Shown here: positions 35,925-45,443 of the stretch, one piece after another | How the letters are laid out: every line of letters begins with the position of its first letter | How positions within the stretch are numbered: position 1 is the stretch's first letter | Source: Crocinitomicaceae bacterium | GTDB lineage: Bacteria > Bacteroidota > Bacteroidia > Flavobacteriales_D > Crocinitomicaceae | Length of the DNA: 64,000 nucleotides | NCBI GenBank assembly: GCA_017983465.1 | Contig: JAGOBK010000003.1 | Coordinates: 62,001 to 126,000 of the forward strand | Direction of reading: 5' to 3' | The notes under the pieces: generated by a model | The model's input: only the letters and a program-made list of their open reading frames with translations | What the model was told of the DNA's origin: nothing | The model's database searches: none | Made by a program: the position numbers and the translations under genes

Positions 35925-36470
35925 TTACTTCTTCCGTTTAATCGTGTGCTTAAGCTTCATCACAGCGAAATTAATTTCAAAAGAGGTTTCAGTTTCATCC
36001 GTTTTTAAATCAGGAACAATCAGTTCCTTCAAAAGTCCAGAACTTTTTTCTAATATTTCATTCGTTAGCTCTCCCGAATGATCATCAACACTCGATTGTA
36101 TGAGTTGCGTGAACTCCTTTAGCTTCGCATATGTTTCAATAATAGCTATAGTGGTTTCTGTCGCTCGTTCGCTTTTTAAAATTGTTGCTAACATATATAA
36201 TCCTTTCTCAGTGAAAGCTTTCACTTGATATTTGGTATGCTTTCCTCTTGTTGAATTGTTTAAGGTCGAAAATTTCGACCTTAAAGATTTTGATTCATCC
36301 TCCTCTAAAAATAAAACATACCCTTCTGGAAATTTCTCCGGATTATTGCGATAGGCTTCATTAACACGTTTTGTCTCAATACCATAAAGTGCAGCAACGT
36401 CACGATCCAACAACACTTTTTGTTCTCTGACAACAATTAGCTTGGACTCAATTTGACTCAGTTCATTCAT
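35925..36470 (-). CDS. ORF6N domain protein
   Basis: A 181-residue DNA-binding-type protein. The ORF6N/KilA-N-like domain covers about residues 10-95 (VVREQKVLLDRDVAALYGIETKRVNEAYRNNPEKFPEGY, then SKFSTLNN). The C-terminal half is helical. The domain is typical of phage antirepressors, but chromosomal copies are frequent in Bacteroidota without a nearby phage, and here there are no other phage genes. ATG 36470 is preferred to a TTG at 36524. It is divergent from alaS and separated from the O-methyltransferase by 32 bases. Confidence 0.88.
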   Translation of the reverse strand: MNELSQIESKLIVVREQKVLLDRDVAALYGIETKRVNEAYRNNPEKFPEGYVLFLEEDESKSLRSKFSTLNNSTRGKHTKYQVKAFTEKGLYMLATILKSERATETTIAIIETYAKLKEFTQLIQSSVDDHSGELTNEILEKSSGLLKELIVPDLKTDETETSFEINFAVMKLKHTIKRKK

Positions 36471-36549
36471 GATTTTAGGTATTTCTGGCAAAATGGAATG
36501 TGAAACGGAATAATTATTTCTCAAATAGAACGCGATATGGCCAATTTCA

Positions 36550-36581
36550 TTGTCTTTAGTTCTTTCAATTTCCTAAATTTG
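36550..36581 (+). promoter_or_regulatory. alaS promoter
   Basis: TTG at 36550-36552, 21-base spacer and TAAATTTG at 36574-36581, matching the Bacteroidota -33/-7 consensus. The ATG is 20 bases further on. Confidence 0.6.
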
Positions 36582-36601
36582 CAAGCAAATAAAACGATAC
36601 A

Positions 36602-39217
36602 ATGACGGTTTCTGAAATACGCCAGCAATTTTTTGACTTTTTCGAAAGTAAAGGACATCAAATTGTTCCTTCCGCGCCAATGGTGGTGAAAAATGACCCT
36701 ACACTCATGTTTACCAATGCTGGGATGAATCAATTCAAAGATTTTTTCCTTGGACATCAACAAGCAGTACAAAAGCGAGTTGCTAATTCACAAAAGTGTT
36801 TACGCGTTTCAGGAAAACACAACGACTTAGAGGAAGTTGGTGTGGATACTTACCATCATACCATGTTCGAAATGCTAGGAAACTGGTCATTCGGAGATTA
36901 TTTCAAAGAGGAAGCGATTACCTGGGCATGGGAATTACTGACCTCCGAATATAAAATTCCAGTAGACCGTCTATATGTAACTGTATTCGAAGGTGATGAA
37001 AAAGACGGTGTACCTCGAGATGATGAAAGTTTTGCGATTTGGAAAAAATTCATTGCGGAAGACCGAATCATTTTAGCATCTAAAAAGGATAATTTCTGGG
37101 AGATGGGAGATACGGGTCCTTGTGGACCATGCTCTGAGATACACGTTGACCTTAGAAATGAGTCAGATCGTTTGGCTATAAACGGATTAACATTGGTAAA
37201 CAACGACCATCCACAGGTGATTGAAATATGGAACAACGTTTTCATGCAGTTCAACCGTAAAGCGGATGGAAGTTTAGAACCGCTTCCTTCGACACATGTC
37301 GATACTGGAATGGGACTTGAGCGATTGGCTATGGCCCTCCAAGGGAAACAAAGTAATTACGATACGGATTTATTCCAAACACTTATTCAATTTGTATCCA
37401 AAGAAAGTGGAATTCCTTATGGAAAAGCAGAAGAGACAGATATCGCATTACGCGTCATTGCTGATCATATTCGTGCGATCAGTTTTTCTATTTCTGATGG
37501 ACAATTACCTTCTAACACGGGTGCTGGATATGTAATTCGTCGCATATTGCGTAGAGCAGTACGTTATGGATATCAAACCTTAGGATTAAAAGAACCTTTT
37601 CTTTGCAAACTTTCTGGTGTACTCGTTCAACAAATGGGACATCCTTACGAGGAATTGATTCATCAAAAAGAATTAATCGAAAAAGTCATCCGAGAGGAAG
37701 AACAAAGCTTTTTCCGTACGCTAGAGCAAGGAATTAAACGCATGGATGATTTGATGGCTTCAAGCAAGAAATCATCTCAAACGATCATTTCAGGAGAGAA
37801 TGTTTTCGAACTATACGATACTTATGGATTCCCGGTCGATTTAACATCACTCATCGCCCGAGAAAATGGCTTTAGTATTGATGAAGATGGATTCCAAGCA
37901 CAATTGCAAATTCAAAAAGACCGTTCGAGAGCTGCTTCGGTAATTGAAACTGACGATTGGGTTCAAATTGGCACAGATGTCCCGACGGTTTTTGTTGGAT
38001 ACGATCAGAAGCAAGCTCCTGTCCACATTACGAAATACAGAAAAGTTAGCCAAAAAGGAAAGTCGTTTTTTCAACTCGTTTTGAACCAGACTCCATTCTA
38101 CCCTGAAGGTGGTGGACAAGTTGGAGACAAAGGAACCTTGAAAAACGCTAGTGAAACCATTCGCATATTCGATACGAAAAAAGAAAATAACCTCATCATT
38201 CATTTAAGTGAGCAATTGCCAACCAAGTTGAATGAGGAATTCACAGCAGCCATTGATGTAAATACGCAAGAACAAACCGCAAAAAATCACAGTGCCACAC
38301 ACCTACTCCATCACGCGTTAAGAACTGTTTTAGGGACTCATGTGGAACAAAAAGGATCTTTGGTGAATTCATCTAATCTTCGATTTGACTTTTCTCATTT
38401 CTCAAAAGTAACTGAAGAAGAAATCGAACAAATTGAATCGCTAGTTAGCGCTGCGATTGTCGCAAACCTTCCTCTAGATGAGCGACGTGCTATGGCCATC
38501 GATGATGCAAAAGCACTTGGTGCAATGGCATTATTTGGTGAGAAATATGGCGATCATGTTCGCGTGATAAAATTTGGTGAATCAGTTGAGCTTTGTGGAG
38601 GAATCCACGTTCCGGACACAGCGAAAATCGGACTATTTAAAATAGTTTCTGAATCAGCTGTGGCAGCAGGTGTTCGACGAATTGAAGCCATTACTGGTCA
38701 GGCAGCAGAGGATTACTACAAAGAAAAAGCAACAACACTTTCTCACATTCAACAAGCACTTAAAAATCCAAAAGACATTGTGAAATCGGTGGAGGATTTA
38801 CTTTCTAAAAACCAACAATTACAGAAAGAAATCGAACAACTTATCCGTGAAAAAGCGAGCCAATTAAAATTACAATTGAAATCACAGATTGTTAAAATTG
38901 GTGCTGTTTCTTTTTTAGGTGGAATCGTTGAGCTTGATGCCAATTCTGTTAAGGACATTCTTTTCCAATTGAAACAAGAAAATGAGAATTTCCTAGCAAT
39001 AATCGGGAATAAAGAAGCAGACAAATGCGGCCTAAGCTTGATGATTGATGAAAACCTTGTTGAATCGAACGCATGGAACGCTTCACAGTGGATTCGTGAA
39101 GTTTCTACTCATATTCAAGGCGGTGGAGGTGGACAAGCATTCTTTGCAACTGCCGGAGGAAAACGCAGTGAAGGTTTGCAAACAGCTATTGACGAAATAA
39201 AAGCAAAAATTGCCTAA
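36602..39217 (+). CDS. alaS: Alanyl-tRNA synthetase
   Basis: An 871-residue AlaRS of normal length that charges tRNA-Ala. The class II aminoacylation core starts at once (SEIRQQFFDFFESKGH, then PTLMFTNAGMNQFKD), the editing domain holds the zinc motif NHSATHLLHHAL (HxxxH) and CGGIHV (CxxxH), and a C-terminal C-Ala domain ends with GGGGGQAFFATAGG, typical of AlaRS. A clear promoter lies just before. The stop codon overlaps the following glycosyltransferase start by 8 bases. Confidence 0.98.
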   Translation: MTVSEIRQQFFDFFESKGHQIVPSAPMVVKNDPTLMFTNAGMNQFKDFFLGHQQAVQKRVANSQKCLRVSGKHNDLEEVGVDTYHHTMFEMLGNWSFGDYFKEEAITWAWELLTSEYKIPVDRLYVTVFEGDEKDGVPRDDESFAIWKKFIAEDRIILASKKDNFWEMGDTGPCGPCSEIHVDLRNESDRLAINGLTLVNNDHPQVIEIWNNVFMQFNRKADGSLEPLPSTHVDTGMGLERLAMALQGKQSNYDTDLFQTLIQFVSKESGIPYGKAEETDIALRVIADHIRAISFSISDGQLPSNTGAGYVIRRILRRAVRYGYQTLGLKEPFLCKLSGVLVQQMGHPYEELIHQKELIEKVIREEEQSFFRTLEQGIKRMDDLMASSKKSSQTIISGENVFELYDTYGFPVDLTSLIARENGFSIDEDGFQAQLQIQKDRSRAASVIETDDWVQIGTDVPTVFVGYDQKQAPVHITKYRKVSQKGKSFFQLVLNQTPFYPEGGGQVGDKGTLKNASETIRIFDTKKENNLIIHLSEQLPTKLNEEFTAAIDVNTQEQTAKNHSATHLLHHALRTVLGTHVEQKGSLVNSSNLRFDFSHFSKVTEEEIEQIESLVSAAIVANLPLDERRAMAIDDAKALGAMALFGEKYGDHVRVIKFGESVELCGGIHVPDTAKIGLFKIVSESAVAAGVRRIEAITGQAAEDYYKEKATTLSHIQQALKNPKDIVKSVEDLLSKNQQLQKEIEQLIREKASQLKLQLKSQIVKIGAVSFLGGIVELDANSVKDILFQLKQENENFLAIIGNKEADKCGLSLMIDENLVESNAWNASQWIREVSTHIQGGGGGQAFFATAGGKRSEGLQTAIDEIKAKIA

Positions 39218-40514
39218 CGCTAAAAAAGTACTAATTATTACGTACTACTGGCCACCAAGTGGAGGCAGTGGTGTTCAGCGTTGGCTACATTTTAGTCGTT
39301 ATTTAGCGCAAATGGGATGGGAACCAATCATCTATACACCTGAAAATGCAGAAGCTCCTATCGAGGACAAAAGTCTAATTGATTCATTTACTGAATCCGT
39401 ACATGTCATTAAATACCCGATATGGGAACCCTTCGAAGCATACAAAGCACTCACGGGTAAAAAAGGAAAGAAATTACAAACCGGTTTTCTGAATGAGGGT
39501 GGGAAACAAGATAAAAAATGGATTCAAAAGTGTGCACTTTGGCTTCGTGCTAATTTATTTATCCCTGATGCAAAAAAGTTTTGGATACGTCCATCCGTTA
39601 AGCATTTACGTGATTTCCTGAAGGACCATCCGGTAGACATCATCGTTTCCACAGGTCCACCTCACACAACTCACCTTATTGCACTAGGATTAAAACGTGC
39701 AACAGGTATTCCTTGGTTAGCTGATTTCAGGGATCCTTGGACAAACATTGATTGGTTTGACAAGCTACCAATGACGAAATGGGCTATTCGAAAACAGAAA
39801 AGACTCGAGCAGTCCGTATTAGCAGAAGCTACTGGAATCACTTGTGTCAGTCGAACGTGGACAACAGAATTTGAAGAGCTAGCAAAGCGCTCCGTAAAAC
39901 TGATCACAAATGGATTTGCACCTAATGACTTCCAACACTTTCAGAAAAAAGAGGATCAAAACTTCACGATATTACACACAGGATCTTTAAATGCTGATAG
40001 GAACCCGATGGTTTTTTGGTCGTTTTTAGCAGAAGAAATTAATCGAAACGAAGCACTTAAAAGCAAACTGAAAATACAATTAGTTGGAGCTGTCGATGTG
40101 AGCGTTATTCAATCTATTGAATCATGTGGACTGAGTATCTATTTAGATCAGAGACCTTTTATTCCTCACGAAGAAGTCATTGAATTAATGTCCTCTTGTT
40201 CTCTCTTACTTTTACCATTGAACGATGTAAAAAATCAACAAGGTATTATTCCGGGTAAATTATTTGAATATTTGGCAAGTAATCAAGCAATCTTAGCCAT
40301 TGGCCCAAAAACCGGTGATTCTGCACAAATTTTGCAAGAACAGTCAAATACACTTGTCATAGATTTTGATGAAAAACCAACTTGGGAAGCCATTCAAACA
40401 TTGACAAGCGGTGTAATTGATCGCACAGATACCTTATCAAAATATAGCCGACAAGAACTAGCCAAAGAAATGAGTGCGTTTTTAAACGAACTTATGCTAA
40501 AATCTTCGAAATAG
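39210..40514 (+). CDS. GT4-like glycosyltransferase
   Basis: A 434-residue GT-B fold glycosyltransferase. The N-terminus KKVLIITYYWPPSGGSGVQRWLHF contains the glycine-rich acceptor loop common in Bacteroidota cell-surface glycan genes; later ADFRDPWTN, then the C-terminal donor-binding domain with IPGKLFEYLASNQ. It probably builds a surface polysaccharide or glycolipid; the sugars are unknown. The start is TTG 39210, since no ATG is available near the N-terminus; it overlaps alaS by 8 bases. Its 3' end overlaps convergent wecB by 23 bases. Confidence 0.9.
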   Translation: MPNAKKVLIITYYWPPSGGSGVQRWLHFSRYLAQMGWEPIIYTPENAEAPIEDKSLIDSFTESVHVIKYPIWEPFEAYKALTGKKGKKLQTGFLNEGGKQDKKWIQKCALWLRANLFIPDAKKFWIRPSVKHLRDFLKDHPVDIIVSTGPPHTTHLIALGLKRATGIPWLADFRDPWTNIDWFDKLPMTKWAIRKQKRLEQSVLAEATGITCVSRTWTTEFEELAKRSVKLITNGFAPNDFQHFQKKEDQNFTILHTGSLNADRNPMVFWSFLAEEINRNEALKSKLKIQLVGAVDVSVIQSIESCGLSIYLDQRPFIPHEEVIELMSSCSLLLLPLNDVKNQQGIIPGKLFEYLASNQAILAIGPKTGDSAQILQEQSNTLVIDFDEKPTWEAIQTLTSGVIDRTDTLSKYSRQELAKEMSAFLNELMLKSSK

Positions 40515-41589
40515 CAGCTAGAATTCGCTCTGTTGCCTTACCATCCCAAAGTGGTGGGATTTCACCTTTTTTATAAGTTCCCTGATGGATTTCGTCAATC
40601 AATCCTAAAATCACGGATTCATCGAATGGAACTAAAGTATTTGTACCCAATTCAACGGTGATGGGTCTTTCCGTATTTTCACGCAAAGTTAAACATGGAA
40701 CTTGTCGATAGGTACTTTCTTCTTGGATCCCTCCGCTATCAGTGAGTATCAAATCAGCATGTTTAACTAACGATTGAAAATCAAAGTATCCAAGTGGATC
40801 TAACAGATGTAAATTTCCGTTTTCCAACCATTGAGCTACATTATCGGCAGCCTCGAAGTTTTTTCTTGTTCTAGGATGAATTGGGAAGACAATCGTATAT
40901 TTTTCACTTAACTCTGAAAATAAACGAACGATTTTGGTTTGACCCTCCAATGAATCTACATTTGAAGGACGATGTAGGGTAACCAATATAAAAGGTTTAT
41001 CCTGAATTCCTAAGCGTTCACGAATGGTGCTTTTCTGAATTTGTGGTTCAAAATGCACCAGTGTGTCAATCATGGTATTTCCGACGAAGAATATTTCTCC
41101 ATGCTTTTTTTCTTCAGAAAGGTGATCTAATCCACTTTGTTCCGTTACGAAAAAGAAATCTGAAATTTCATCCGTAAGTAGCCGATTGATTTCCTCCGGC
41201 ATATTGCGGTCATTTGAACGTAATCCACTTTCCAAATGTGCTAATGGAATGCCTATTTTGTTCGCCACCAAAGCGGATGCTAGTGTTGAGTTTACATCTC
41301 CAGGGACAATCATTAAATCTGGCTTGCCAATTTTCAAAATGAGCTCACTGAGCTTACTCATCATACTGGAGAATTGATCTACAACGGAATTTGACGAAGC
41401 AGAAAGCATGTAATCAGGTTTCAAACCAAACTCTTCAAAGAAGACCTCTGACATGTTGCGATCCCAATGTTGTCCGGTATGTACAATTTCAACTTGAAAT
41501 TGAGGGTAAGTACTAATCAGTTCTTTGAACCGTGTAACTTTAATGAAATTCGGACGAGTTCCAACGATGATGAGTATTTTCTTTACCAA
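40492..41589 (-). CDS. wecB: UDP-N-acetylglucosamine 2-epimerase (non-hydrolysing)
   Basis: A 365-residue WecB, converting UDP-GlcNAc to UDP-ManNAc for surface polysaccharides. Seen are GTRPNFIKVTRFKELI at the N-terminus, HTGQHWDRNMSEVFF, PGDVNSTLASALVA, HLESGLRSNDRNMPEEINR and DSGGIQEESTYRQVPCLTLRENTERP, all typical of the family. Start TTG 41589 is the only plausible one, since a stop codon lies just upstream in frame. TATTTTTG at 41614-41607 is a likely -7 box. It overlaps the convergent glycosyltransferase by 23 bases; the two may act in the same glycan pathway. Confidence 0.95.
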   Translation of the reverse strand: MVKKILIIVGTRPNFIKVTRFKELISTYPQFQVEIVHTGQHWDRNMSEVFFEEFGLKPDYMLSASSNSVVDQFSSMMSKLSELILKIGKPDLMIVPGDVNSTLASALVANKIGIPLAHLESGLRSNDRNMPEEINRLLTDEISDFFFVTEQSGLDHLSEEKKHGEIFFVGNTMIDTLVHFEPQIQKSTIRERLGIQDKPFILVTLHRPSNVDSLEGQTKIVRLFSELSEKYTIVFPIHPRTRKNFEAADNVAQWLENGNLHLLDPLGYFDFQSLVKHADLILTDSGGIQEESTYRQVPCLTLRENTERPITVELGTNTLVPFDESVILGLIDEIHQGTYKKGEIPPLWDGKATERILAAISKILA

Positions 41590-41606
41590 GACTTTCTAAT
41601 TTTAAC

Positions 41607-41614
41607 CAAAAATA
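41607..41614 (-). promoter_or_regulatory. -7 element of wecB
   Basis: TATTTTTG on the minus strand, an exact match to TAnnTTTG, 17 bases before the TTG start. No -33 TTG is clear. Confidence 0.45.
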
Positions 41615-41771
41615 ACAATTGTCCTTCATTTAATGTCATGAATGGATCAGGTAAAATGAAACTAACCAAGTGACAGAAGCATGTTAAAATAAAAATAGTG
41701 TGAATTGTGAAAATTGGATTTGAAATATTTTGTAATTTAGGTCAAATAAATCAAACTTAAAACGACATAAA

Positions 41772-41987
41772 ATGAAAAAAACATTGATTTTTGGAGCATT
41801 CGCATCATTGATGATGGTTTCTTGTGCGAAAGATTACTCATGTAAATGTGTAACAACAGAAACGATTTCAGGTGTAAATAACTTTCAAACAACGGTAATA
41901 AACGGTAAGAAAAAGGATGCAGCGGCTGAATGTGCAGCACTATCTCAAACGGTCAATACGATTGTAAAAACATGTGCAATAGAATAA
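41772..41987 (+). CDS. Small cysteine-containing lipoprotein
   Basis: A 71-residue protein with a type II signal peptide; the lipobox MMVSC puts the lipidated Cys at about residue 18. The mature part is short, with CKC and two later cysteines (AECAAL, KTCAIE), suggesting disulfides, and a KK-rich NGKKKDAA stretch. The function is unknown. It stands alone between wecB and a membrane thioredoxin gene and is closed by its own strong terminator. Similar small lipoproteins are common in Flavobacteriales but are not named. Confidence 0.8.
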   Translation: MKKTLIFGAFASLMMVSCAKDYSCKCVTTETISGVNNFQTTVINGKKKDAAAECAALSQTVNTIVKTCAIE

Positions 41988-42009
41988 ATTCTTGCAAACC
42001 ATATCTCTA

Positions 42010-42031
42010 GGGGGCAATTGCCCCCTTTTTT
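42010..42031 (+). terminator. Intrinsic terminator after the small lipoprotein gene
   Basis: The 16-base perfect palindrome GGGGGCAATTGCCCCC (42010-42025) followed by six T. Confidence 0.93.
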
Positions 42032-42047
42032 ATTTAAAATCTTCTGA

Positions 42048-42641
42048 ATGAATTTCTTCGAATCAATTTTTCTTGACCTTGGCTTTTCTTGGACTGCTTC
42101 AAAACTCATTCCATACATATTAATGTCCATTCTGGGTTTTGTGATCGTATACACCTTTCAAAGTCGTATTCAACAGAAATGGAAGAAATGGACGATCATG
42201 ACGATTTTAGCTGTTTTACCTTTCAGTATATATTTCTCGATTTTTCCAATTTATACTGGGGACTTTGTCAATAATCACTTTTCACCAGAACGACTAGCTA
42301 CTTTTCCTAAAAAACCACTTGTAACCGTTGTTGTCCTTCCTGGTTGTCCATATTGTCATGAAACCATTCGTTTTATGAATGAATTGCTCCGAAGAGAACC
42401 TAAACTTAATATTCGCTACATGGTCGTTGCGGAAACGAACAACCCATTGTTCGCATTCCGAAAAAACTTGAGCAAAGGAATTGATGTCGAAAAATCAACC
42501 AAACCAAAAGATTGGATCGTAATGGCGAGAGGTGGATTTCCAACCATAATTTTGAGTGAAAATCATCAAATCGTTCACGCTTGGGAAAATGATCAATTCG
42601 GCGTTAGAGCTATTGATGAAATCTTAGAACGGTCTAAATAA
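42048..42641 (+). CDS. Membrane-anchored thioredoxin/glutaredoxin-like protein
   Basis: A 197-residue protein with two membrane helices in the first ~80 residues (LIPYILMSILGFVIVYTF and WTIMTILAVLPFSIYFSIF) followed by a thioredoxin-fold domain. The active motif is CPYC in VLPGCPYCHETIRF, a glutaredoxin-type dipeptide, and a cis-Pro follows in GGFPTIIL. The domain is probably exposed on one side of the inner membrane as a thiol oxidoreductase; the partner is unknown. It starts 17 bases after the lipoprotein terminator and is convergent with yfhO, with one base between the stops. Confidence 0.82.
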   Translation: MNFFESIFLDLGFSWTASKLIPYILMSILGFVIVYTFQSRIQQKWKKWTIMTILAVLPFSIYFSIFPIYTGDFVNNHFSPERLATFPKKPLVTVVVLPGCPYCHETIRFMNELLRREPKLNIRYMVVAETNNPLFAFRKNLSKGIDVEKSTKPKDWIVMARGGFPTIILSENHQIVHAWENDQFGVRAIDEILERSK

Positions 42642-42642
42642 A

Positions 42643-45399
42643 TTAAGCCTCTTCGCTTACTTCAATTTTACGGTTCATCCAGAAAACTCCAATGCACGCA
42701 AGGATCAACAAACTTGAACCAGCAAATGACAAGTTACTTCCCGTTTGAAATGCTTTTGGTTCGAACTTCCATTCAATTTGGTGTTCTCCTTTTTTGATTT
42801 TTGCAGCACGAAGAACGTAATTGGCTCTAAACGTTTCGATTTGTTTACCATCTACATAACAATTCCATCCTTCTGGATAATATATCTCACTGAAAACAGC
42901 AATTTGATCTGCTTTACTCGCACTTTTATAACGCAATTCAGTTGTTCCATACTTCACCATGCGAATAGACGCAGTAGTATCCATCTTCGTTCCTGAGGCA
43001 ATCGTTTTAAATTCCTGATGAACAATTGCTTGCTTTTTAGTATTGCAATTTGTTAAAGAGCTTAATTCCTCGTTCGCACTTGAAACCCATTTTACGGATT
43101 GAACAAACCAAGCAGGACCATTTGCATTTGTATTTCGAATTGCCTTCGTCCCAGGATTAACAATGATGTATTTCGTGTTTAACATGTTAATCGCCGGATT
43201 TTTGTCAGAAACAGACAATGATTCGATGGAAATCGTATCAAAAATCTGCTGTGCCATTTCTTGAGTCATTTCCATTTGACTAGCATATTTGCGCAAAATG
43301 GTGTTTTTTTCAGCGCTAATCTCTTGATTCAACTGCTGCATTTCGTTTAAAGTATTGAAATCAACAAGTTCTTGGTAGCGTTTCAACTTTGCTCCATGAT
43401 AACCACCAATACTTTTATGGAAGAAACTCGTAGACGTTTCGGCCATTGGATTAGAAAAATTCAACACACGGTAATCCGTATTTAAATTTAACGCACCAAA
43501 TTTTGCGTAAACAGCATTCATATCTTGATCCAATGCATCTTTGTAATAAACATAATCTGACATTTTAGAAAGTATCGTCTGTTCATCTTTTGAATAAGAC
43601 TTCTCCCTTGCTAGTATGCTCATGTCCGCTGTACTTGGAACGTATGGCATTGATGCATCAGATGCCACCACATAACTGGATGTTTGATCACCAGGTAATT
43701 CATTGTTCACATAGCGTTTGTTCACTGAAATGTTGTCAATCATAACGATCAGCATCAAACCACCAATAACAATCGCTTTCGGTAAAATTGAACGAGAAAC
43801 CAAAACAACGATTCCTGCCCCTAATAAAATGAAAAGAATGGAACGTCCAATATCTGATTTGTAAAGATCAATACGTACATCTTCTATGGCGTTTTTAATA
43901 CCAGTTAAATACGTTAATTGACTAGGATCCTTCACGTTTTTCTCTTGATCAGCAAACATGGATATTTCATTTTTTGTCAAAAACTCTCCTGACAGTGAAG
44001 GCGAAACGTACAAAATAAGCGCAACAAAAACTAATGAAGCACTTCCAATCAACCAAGCTTTTTTATGTCCAATTAATCCTTCCTTACGAAATAATTTATC
44101 TAAGAAAAGTACAGCTAAGGCTGGAATCATCACTTGTAAGAGCGTCATGATCATTTTTGAATCACGGAACTTATTGTACATCGGGAATTTGTTGATGAAA
44201 AAGTCATTGATTCCACCTGGATCATTGGATGAAAGGAGAATCGCTAATAAGCCAATTACAAGGAAAGGCCACTTCAATGAATCCTTCAAAAAGATCAATC
44301 CCATTAGGAAGAAAAACAACATAACCACACCGAAGTAGAACGCTCCACCACTGAAACTTTGTCCACCCCAATAACTTGGAAAAGCAGGTTTTGATTGATC
44401 TGTATTCAATAAAATATCTGCGTATTCGTAATAATTCGGATTGGCATTAATCAATTCTACCGCTTTTTCGTTGTTCCCAAGCAAATCTGTTTTCCCACCT
44501 TTTGCATTGGGAGCAACAAGAGATAACCATTCTCCTGCGCCGAAATTGTATTCTAATATGTAATTTTTATTGAGTCCTTCTTTCGCTGACATTTTCGAGG
44601 CCTGACCTTTTGGTTTGATGGTCAAATCAGAAGTTCCTCTCGTTGTATACTTGCTATATTCGAAAGTCGTCATCAAATTACTTGCAGATGACATCAACGT
44701 AAGAATAGACACAACAGCCAATGCACCAATCGATTTCCCTAAGTAAATCCATTCCTTTTTCAATGCCAATCGAATCACTTCGGAAACGGCTACGGCCACT
44801 AATAAAAAGGACAAATAATAAGTCATCTGCAGGTGATTCGCGGTTAAATTCAAACCGAAAAATAGTCCGAAAACCGCTGCTCCAAGTAGCCATTTACCGC
44901 GAAATGCCAGAATCAATCCACCTAAAGCGGGCGCCATATATGCAATTGCATTTACTTTGGACATATGTCCAGCTCCGATATATAGGATATTAATGGTTGA
45001 AAAACCAAAAGCAATCGCACCAATCATCCCCAACCAGGGATTCACACGCATGCAAAGTGTCAGAATATAAAAGCCCAACATACTGATGAACAATATGCCA
45101 ACAGGTCTCGGTAATCCAAGTTTGATTGCTTGATCAATGTACGTCAACCAATTCGCATTGTGTTCTGTCGCAATCTGATAACTTGGCATTCCACCAAACA
45201 TGGAGTTTGTCCATAAAGGCTTTACCCCATTCACGAATTCATGATCCACTATTTCTTTCGACATTCCTTGAAATTGTCGAATATCACTTTGTTTTAAGCT
45301 ATATCCATCAAACAAGGGTGAGAAATACACACTTGAAAGAATCAGAAAAGCGGCAATAGCAACAAGGTGAGGTAAAATGGATTTAAACTTTGGATTCAT
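42643..45399 (-). CDS. YfhO family membrane protein
   Basis: A 918-residue polytopic membrane protein of the YfhO type, with about 12 helices in the first ~600 residues and a soluble C-terminal domain of ~280 residues. Markers include the N-terminal YFSPLFDGYSLKQSDI, the extracytoplasmic WTNSMFGGMPSYQIA, and the C-terminal EIYYPEGWNCYVDGKQ shared by YfhO proteins. In Firmicutes YfhO takes part in lipoteichoic acid glycosylation; in Bacteroidota it is presumed to be a GT-C-like glycosyltransferase, but the substrate is unknown. I start at ATG 45399 and not at a TTG at 45405. A TACTTTCA box lies at 45426-45419. Confidence 0.87.
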   Translation of the reverse strand: MNPKFKSILPHLVAIAAFLILSSVYFSPLFDGYSLKQSDIRQFQGMSKEIVDHEFVNGVKPLWTNSMFGGMPSYQIATEHNANWLTYIDQAIKLGLPRPVGILFISMLGFYILTLCMRVNPWLGMIGAIAFGFSTINILYIGAGHMSKVNAIAYMAPALGGLILAFRGKWLLGAAVFGLFFGLNLTANHLQMTYYLSFLLVAVAVSEVIRLALKKEWIYLGKSIGALAVVSILTLMSSASNLMTTFEYSKYTTRGTSDLTIKPKGQASKMSAKEGLNKNYILEYNFGAGEWLSLVAPNAKGGKTDLLGNNEKAVELINANPNYYEYADILLNTDQSKPAFPSYWGGQSFSGGAFYFGVVMLFFFLMGLIFLKDSLKWPFLVIGLLAILLSSNDPGGINDFFINKFPMYNKFRDSKMIMTLLQVMIPALAVLFLDKLFRKEGLIGHKKAWLIGSASLVFVALILYVSPSLSGEFLTKNEISMFADQEKNVKDPSQLTYLTGIKNAIEDVRIDLYKSDIGRSILFILLGAGIVVLVSRSILPKAIVIGGLMLIVMIDNISVNKRYVNNELPGDQTSSYVVASDASMPYVPSTADMSILAREKSYSKDEQTILSKMSDYVYYKDALDQDMNAVYAKFGALNLNTDYRVLNFSNPMAETSTSFFHKSIGGYHGAKLKRYQELVDFNTLNEMQQLNQEISAEKNTILRKYASQMEMTQEMAQQIFDTISIESLSVSDKNPAINMLNTKYIIVNPGTKAIRNTNANGPAWFVQSVKWVSSANEELSSLTNCNTKKQAIVHQEFKTIASGTKMDTTASIRMVKYGTTELRYKSASKADQIAVFSEIYYPEGWNCYVDGKQIETFRANYVLRAAKIKKGEHQIEWKFEPKAFQTGSNLSFAGSSLLILACIGVFWMNRKIEVSEEA

Positions 45400-45443
45400 A
45401 ATCAACTATTTTATTTGGTGAAAGTAGCGAATTCTCTTAAATG

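Noticed and set aside
35925..36470. ORF6N gene as part of a prophage
   Set aside because: No integrase, capsid, terminase or attachment site is near it.
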